Source: Dromaius novaehollandiae (Eukaryota > Chordata > Aves > Casuariiformes > Dromaiidae). Taken from it: a DNA stretch of 64,000 nucleotides. The translations under genes and the position numbers were made by a program. The number at the start of each line of letters is the position of its first letter. Positions within the stretch are counted from its first letter, which is position 1. Below are positions 63,201 to 64,000 of the stretch, in pieces. The notes under the pieces were generated by a model. The model searched no databases and was not told where the DNA came from. It saw nothing but the letters and a program-made list of their open reading frames with translations. The stretch spans positions 34,947,904 through 35,011,903 of the forward strand of contig NC_088103.1 of the NCBI RefSeq assembly GCF_036370855.1. Direction: 5' to 3'.

Positions 63201-63505
63201 AAAATATATTTCAAAAACATTGTGGAGACAACAGATCCCTTTACCGGATTGTACCTATTTAACAGACATTAAAATTACTAATTTTATTAATATCATCTAT
63301 TTGCATGAAAAACATAATGACTTGGGATAGTAAATGGATAAAATTAGTAACTACCATGAATGTTTCTGCTTCATCTCCTACCAGTCCAGCAATAGCTGAA
63401 ATTGGCATCACAGGGCCATAGTAGGGGTTTTCACTATGAGAATCTGGGGAAAACAAATCCTCATGAAGACTCAGAGACCCTTCTTCATCAGGAAGCTTCA
63501 CTGGG
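22589..63505 (-). CDS. CFAP43: CFAP43 (WDR96), cilia- and flagella-associated protein 43, N-terminus beyond the window
   Basis: Thirty-four exons with GT-AG borders join in matching phases into 1479 uninterrupted residues plus stop. Human CFAP43 has about 1665, so about 185 N-terminal residues (the first few exons) lie past 64000. CFAP43 works with CFAP44 in the axoneme as the tether of the inner-arm dynein motor, and loss causes malformed sperm flagella and, in some families, hydrocephalus. Residues 1-528 here carry degenerate WD40-type beta repeats (for example [18 protein letters not shown] at 510-527). From about 540 the protein is mostly charged coiled coil, broken by an acidic loop ([14 protein letters not shown], about 774-790) and a Pro-rich turn (DIPPPPF, 959-965). 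The identification rests on matching parts of the human protein from memory, exon phase agreement and synteny with SFR1. Confidence 0.95.
23397..23550 (-). CDS. CFAP43: CFAP43 exon, window exon 33 (1377-1427)
   Basis: Acceptor AATGGACAG, donor GCAGCTG|GTGAGT. Coiled coil with [20 protein letters not shown]. Confidence 0.93.
24644..24724 (-). CDS. CFAP43: CFAP43 exon, window exon 32 (1350-1376)
   Basis: Acceptor ATTCTTCAG, donor GATAAG|GTAAAT. Codes for [20 protein letters not shown]. Confidence 0.92.
25278..25310. repeat. Perfect 14-bp inverted repeat with 5-base loop
   Basis: AGTCTTTCCTGTTT (25278-25291) and its exact complement (25297-25310) flank TCCTG. It lies in the CFAP43 intron between window exons 32 and 31. 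Role unknown. Confidence 0.85.
25800..25821. repeat. C12-T10 homopolymer pair at the head of a pyrimidine-rich block
   Basis: A run of 12 C then 10 T opens a strongly pyrimidine-rich plus strand to about 26130, inside a CFAP43 intron. A 143-codon plus-strand open frame over it is Ser/Pro/Leu-rich and best explained by base composition. Confidence 0.8.
26648..26812 (-). CDS. CFAP43: CFAP43 exon, window exon 31 (1295-1349)
   Basis: Acceptor TTCTTTCAG, donor CAGCTA|GTGAGT. Coiled coil [20 protein letters not shown]. Confidence 0.93.
26906..27052 (+). repeat. Dispersed repeat copy B (unrecognised family), in a CFAP43 intron
   Basis: Partner of 19816-19962 in the same orientation, with similar ends and internal blocks. 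Seven kilobases separate the copies. Confidence 0.6.
27644..27800 (-). CDS. CFAP43: CFAP43 exon, window exon 30 (1242-1294)
   Basis: Acceptor GCCATTTTAG, donor ATCATG|GTAATT. Codes for [19 protein letters not shown] and TVIEELN. Confidence 0.93.
28634..28746 (-). CDS. CFAP43: CFAP43 exon, window exon 29 (1205-1241)
   Basis: Acceptor TTGCTTAG, donor CACGTG|GTAATT. Codes for [20 protein letters not shown]. Confidence 0.93.
29523..29730 (-). CDS. CFAP43: CFAP43 exon, window exon 28 (1135-1204)
   Basis: Acceptor GTACATTAG, donor CAGCTA|GTATGT. Codes for [20 protein letters not shown] and [17 protein letters not shown]. Confidence 0.93.
30131..30219 (-). CDS. CFAP43: CFAP43 exon, window exon 27 (1106-1134)
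   Basis: Acceptor TTTCACTCCTAG, donor CCAAG|GTAAGA. Codes for [20 protein letters not shown]. Confidence 0.93.
30263..30288. repeat. A26 homopolymer
   Basis: Twenty-six A on the plus strand. On the CFAP43 strand it is T26, ending 43 bases upstream of the acceptor of window exon 27. Confidence 0.95.
30716..30802 (-). CDS. CFAP43: CFAP43 exon, window exon 26 (1077-1105)
   Basis: Acceptor TTGCTACAG, donor GATAAG|GTGAGA. Codes for [20 protein letters not shown]. Confidence 0.92.
31587..31694 (-). CDS. CFAP43: CFAP43 exon, window exon 25 (1041-1076)
   Basis: Acceptor TTTCCACAG, donor GAGAAA|GTAAGT. Codes for [20 protein letters not shown] and a Lys-rich end. Confidence 0.93.
31779..31898 (-). 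CDS. CFAP43: CFAP43 exon, window exon 24 (1001-1040)
   Basis: Acceptor CTTCTCCAG, donor TATCAG|GTATGG. Coiled coil [20 protein letters not shown]. Confidence 0.93.
33159..33284 (-). CDS. CFAP43: CFAP43 exon, window exon 23 (959-1000)
   Basis: Acceptor ATCTCCAG, donor AGAAGG|GTAAAT. Pro-rich DIPPPPF followed by [20 protein letters not shown]. Joins in phase 0 to window exon 24. Confidence 0.92.
33817..33894 (-). CDS. CFAP43: CFAP43 exon, window exon 22 (933-958)
   Basis: Acceptor TTTCCTAG, donor AAAATT|GTAAGC. Codes for [18 protein letters not shown]. Confidence 0.93.
34269..34312. repeat. Possible ancient CR1-type LINE end fragment
   Basis: AAGCCAGAGGAGAACATTATGATCATCTAGTCTGATCC-like sequence resembles the end of an old sauropsid CR1 family. 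It is short and weakly supported. Confidence 0.3.
34700..34789 (-). CDS. CFAP43: CFAP43 exon, window exon 21 (903-932)
   Basis: Acceptor CTCTTCAG, donor GCTCTG|GTACTT. Helix with [19 protein letters not shown]. Confidence 0.93.
35560..35766 (-). CDS. CFAP43: CFAP43 exon, window exon 20 (834-902)
   Basis: Acceptor GGCATTTCAG, donor TCAGAG|GTGTCT. Codes for [20 protein letters not shown] and [17 protein letters not shown]. Confidence 0.94.
36363..36386. repeat. 10-bp perfect inverted repeat
   Basis: CTTTACCATG and CATGGTAAAG flank a 4-base loop (GTTT), in the CFAP43 intron between window exons 20 and 19. Confidence 0.8.
37386..37598 (-). CDS. CFAP43: CFAP43 exon, window exon 19 (763-833)
   Basis: Acceptor GATATTCAG, donor CTGCAG|GTGACC. 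Contains a very acidic low-complexity stretch ([14 protein letters not shown]) and then [15 protein letters not shown]. Confidence 0.93.
37772..38256 (+). repeat. CR1 LINE 3' fragment
   Basis: The block is close to avian CR1: remnants of the ORF2 C-terminus (a degraded [11 protein letters not shown]...LRELGLFNL frame) followed by the 3' UTR and two ATTCTGTG-type terminal octamers. It is 5' truncated, as is usual for CR1, and lies in the CFAP43 intron between window exons 19 and 18. Confidence 0.9.
38445..38561 (-). CDS. CFAP43: CFAP43 exon, window exon 18 (724-762)
   Basis: Acceptor CATCTGAAAAG after a T-rich tract, chosen over a nearer ATATAG because only it keeps phase with window exon 17. 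Donor CTTAAG|GTACAA. Codes for [20 protein letters not shown]. Confidence 0.9.
39249..39353 (-). CDS. CFAP43: CFAP43 exon, window exon 17 (689-723)
   Basis: Acceptor TCTTGAAAG, donor GTTAAG|GTAACC. Codes for [20 protein letters not shown]. Confidence 0.92.
39500..39625 (-). repeat. MIR-like SINE fragment
   Basis: TGTGCCCAAGGCCACAGTGTCAGAGCTGGATTAGAATC resembles the reverse complement of the MIR core. In the intron between window exons 17 and 16. Confidence 0.5.
40381..40506 (-). CDS. CFAP43: CFAP43 exon, window exon 16 (647-688)
   Basis: Acceptor preceded by a pure T tract, donor GCCAGG|GTACGA. Coiled coil with [15 protein letters not shown]. Confidence 0.93.
41035..41105 (-). repeat. MIR-like SINE fragment
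   Basis: AAGTGGCTTGACCAAGGTCACA followed by an AAACCCCCAGATTTCTT-like stretch matches the MIR core in reverse. In the intron between window exons 16 and 15. Confidence 0.45.
41873..41950 (-). CDS. CFAP43: CFAP43 exon, window exon 15 (621-646)
   Basis: Acceptor GTATGTCAG, donor AAAAAT|GTGAGT. Coiled coil [16 protein letters not shown]. Confidence 0.92.
43601..43711 (-). CDS. CFAP43: CFAP43 exon, window exon 14 (584-620)
   Basis: Acceptor CATTTCAG, donor AAGAAG|GTACTT. Charged helix with [11 protein letters not shown]. Confidence 0.92.
44306..44471 (-). CDS. CFAP43: CFAP43 exon, window exon 13 (528-583)
   Basis: Acceptor TTTACTAG, donor TTTGAG|GTGTTG. Start of the helical half: [19 protein letters not shown]. 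Confidence 0.92.
45225..45355 (-). CDS. CFAP43: CFAP43 exon, window exon 12 (485-527)
   Basis: Acceptor TTTTTCAG, donor TGGAA|GTATGT. Codes for [17 protein letters not shown], the last visible WD repeat. Confidence 0.93.
45798..45950 (-). CDS. CFAP43: CFAP43 exon, window exon 11 (434-484)
   Basis: Acceptor GGTTGACAG, donor ACTATG|GTAGGT. Codes for [20 protein letters not shown], the best WD40 match in the window. Confidence 0.94.
46757..46926 (-). CDS. CFAP43: CFAP43 exon, window exon 10 (377-433)
   Basis: Acceptor ATTTTCTAG, donor GAACAG|GTAAGT. Codes for [14 protein letters not shown] and [15 protein letters not shown]. Confidence 0.92.
48716..48775. repeat. Compound AAT/AAC microsatellite
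   Basis: AAT units give way to AAC units and then back to AAT over about 60 bp, in the intron between window exons 10 and 9. Confidence 0.9.
49054..49194 (-). CDS. CFAP43: CFAP43 exon, window exon 9 (330-376)
   Basis: Acceptor TGCTTCAG, donor ACAACAG|GTAAAA. Codes for [14 protein letters not shown] and a beta-rich stretch. Confidence 0.92.
50295..50398 (-). CDS. CFAP43: CFAP43 exon, window exon 8 (295-329)
   Basis: Acceptor TTTTACTTAG, donor ATATAG|GTAATG. Codes for [20 protein letters not shown], a WD repeat. Confidence 0.93.
51430..51578 (-). CDS. CFAP43: CFAP43 exon, window exon 7 (246-294)
   Basis: Acceptor CTCAACTAG, donor TTTGCA|GTAAGT. Codes for [20 protein letters not shown]. Confidence 0.93.
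51609..51632. repeat. Short (TTATA)n simple repeat
   Basis: Three to four TTATA units in the CFAP43 intron upstream of window exon 7. Confidence 0.7.
52390..52494 (-). CDS. CFAP43: CFAP43 exon, window exon 6 (211-245)
   Basis: Acceptor TTCAACAG, donor TTTACG|GTGACT. Codes for [20 protein letters not shown], a clear WD-type repeat end. Confidence 0.92.
53626..53742 (-). CDS. CFAP43: CFAP43 exon, window exon 5 (172-210)
   Basis: Acceptor TTTGTCAG, donor TGTGTG|GTAAGG. Codes for GTIYTYKP and [12 protein letters not shown]. Confidence 0.92.
54110..54275 (-). repeat. MIR-like SINE fragment
   Basis: A TACCTGTTTTACAAAAGGAAAATTAAATCAGAGAG-like series followed by GTGACCAAAATTACCTTGACA resembles a diverged MIR in reverse. 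In the intron between window exons 5 and 4. Confidence 0.4.
54911..55042 (-). CDS. CFAP43: CFAP43 exon, window exon 4 (128-171)
   Basis: Acceptor CTGTGCACAG-type, donor AAGCAG|GTACAG. Codes for [11 protein letters not shown] and an [14 protein letters not shown] strand typical of WD repeats. Confidence 0.92.
55772..55851 (-). CDS. CFAP43: CFAP43 exon, window exon 3 (101-127)
   Basis: Acceptor TCCTTTCAG, donor GGAAGT|GTAAGG. The frame continues across the 3.2-kb intron ([12 protein letters not shown]). The donor after AGT was chosen because it keeps phase 0 with the next exon. Confidence 0.88.
56121..56588 (-). repeat. CR1 LINE 3' fragment
   Basis: Starts with ATAGAATCAT (complement of the CR1 terminal octamers), then GGCTGGAAGGGACCTC, and ends in CTGAACTTCCTCCAG...CTCTGGAGCC, all in CR1 order. 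More diverged than the copy at 37.8 kb. It lies in the CFAP43 intron between window exons 3 and 2. Confidence 0.88.
57155..57262 (+). repeat. MIR-like SINE fragment
   Basis: CACTTACATGACTCTGAGCAAGTCCAGTCTTTCCGTGGCTCAG...CTGTAAAATGAAGATAGCAGTACTTGCC follows the MIR core in order. The best of the MIR-like pieces here. Confidence 0.6.
59099..59249 (-). CDS. CFAP43: CFAP43 exon, window exon 2 (51-100)
   Basis: Acceptor GTGTTGAAG, donor CCTG|GTGAGA. WD-type strands with [19 protein letters not shown]. Confidence 0.92.
60230..60300 (+). repeat. MIR-like SINE fragment
   Basis: CTTGCTATATGATTCTGGATAAGTAAC...CTTCTCC resembles the MIR core. Short and diverged. Confidence 0.35.
63355..63505 (-). CDS. 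CFAP43: CFAP43 exon, window exon 1 (residues 1-50 of the visible product)
   Basis: Acceptor TTTTTCACAG, donor ATG|GTAGTT. One base then 50 codons, so an upstream exon ending in two bases must exist beyond the window. It includes [20 protein letters not shown], which matches the human N-terminal region near residues 185-230. Confidence 0.9.
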
Positions 63506-64000
63506 CTGTGAAAAAGAAAGAGACACTTTCTGAGGTGAAGAAATATTATGAATAATAAATGCTGATACAGAGCGGAAAAGTATGCTTTGAAAACCTGGAG
63601 ACACCTGCCTGGTTAATGAGATTTACTTCTGCAGCAGTAACAGGAGATTGTTGTAGACAACCATTTCATACAACACACACTGTTTCAGTGAACAGCAATA
63701 GTAATTTTTGCTACAAAGGAGGAATATTTGTAACAGAGAATTGGCAGAAACGGACTGCCACATTCAGTGTCTTTTCTTTTTGCCTTGGATAAATAACTGT
63801 TTCAGGCTTCTATCTCCTTATTAATCAGGGTTTATAATGTCAGACACCTAACATGCATACATAAGGATTCATGCTTAATGTTTATTTGGAGGATGTTTAA
63901 AGATGATGAAAAAAGCAGTTATAGTATTTGCCTGTTGCAGTCCGTTTGGTACTCAGCACATGAGTAGATGTTATAATGCAAGAGTTGAGGATTCTGCAGT
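63506..64000 (-). other. CFAP43: Intron of CFAP43 running off the right edge
   Basis: No further exon is visible. The exon at 63355 begins in mid-codon, so at least one coding exon lies beyond 64000. Confidence 0.7.

Overview
The window looks like nuclear DNA from a bird or close sauropsid. It has intron-rich vertebrate genes with GT-AG splice sites, CR1 LINE copies, and one class I (gammaretrovirus-like) endogenous retrovirus. The gene pair SFR1-CFAP43 sits tail to tail, the same arrangement known next to each other on human 10q25.1. The species cannot be determined from the sequence.

Layout. (1) 1-5802: a defective endogenous retrovirus on the minus strand. Its 5' LTR is at the right (5122-5802), followed leftward by a tRNA-Arg(CCU) primer-binding site, leader, gag, protease, a heavily deleted pol, and env running off the left edge. 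The 3' LTR lies outside. The internal region carries stops, frameshifts and two large pol deletions. One feature is well preserved: a UGA-CGG gag/pol junction followed by a strong stem-loop. (2) 5803-14300: intergenic DNA with no gene I can support. (3) 14300-15400: a CpG island with ETS/E2F-, GC-box and NRF1-like sites, the presumed SFR1 promoter. (4) 17280-19295: SFR1 coding exons on the plus strand (224 aa) with a 3' UTR to about 20100. (5) 20100-22520: a convergent intergenic spacer. (6) 22589 to beyond 64000: CFAP43 on the minus strand. I could place 34 coding exons whose splice phases all agree and which join into one uninterrupted 1479-residue frame ending in a stop. The first few exons (roughly 185 N-terminal residues, judged against the human protein of about 1665) lie past the right edge. 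The CFAP43 introns hold CR1, MIR-like SINE fragments, simple repeats and a few inverted repeats.

Function. SFR1 works with SWI5 to help RAD51 in homologous recombination. CFAP43 is an axonemal protein that, with CFAP44, tethers inner-arm dynein in motile cilia and sperm flagella. The two genes are neighbours but not functionally linked. No wholly new system was found. The most interesting signals are the recoding element and patched pol of the retrovirus, and a pair of unrecognised dispersed repeats at 19.8 and 26.9 kb.
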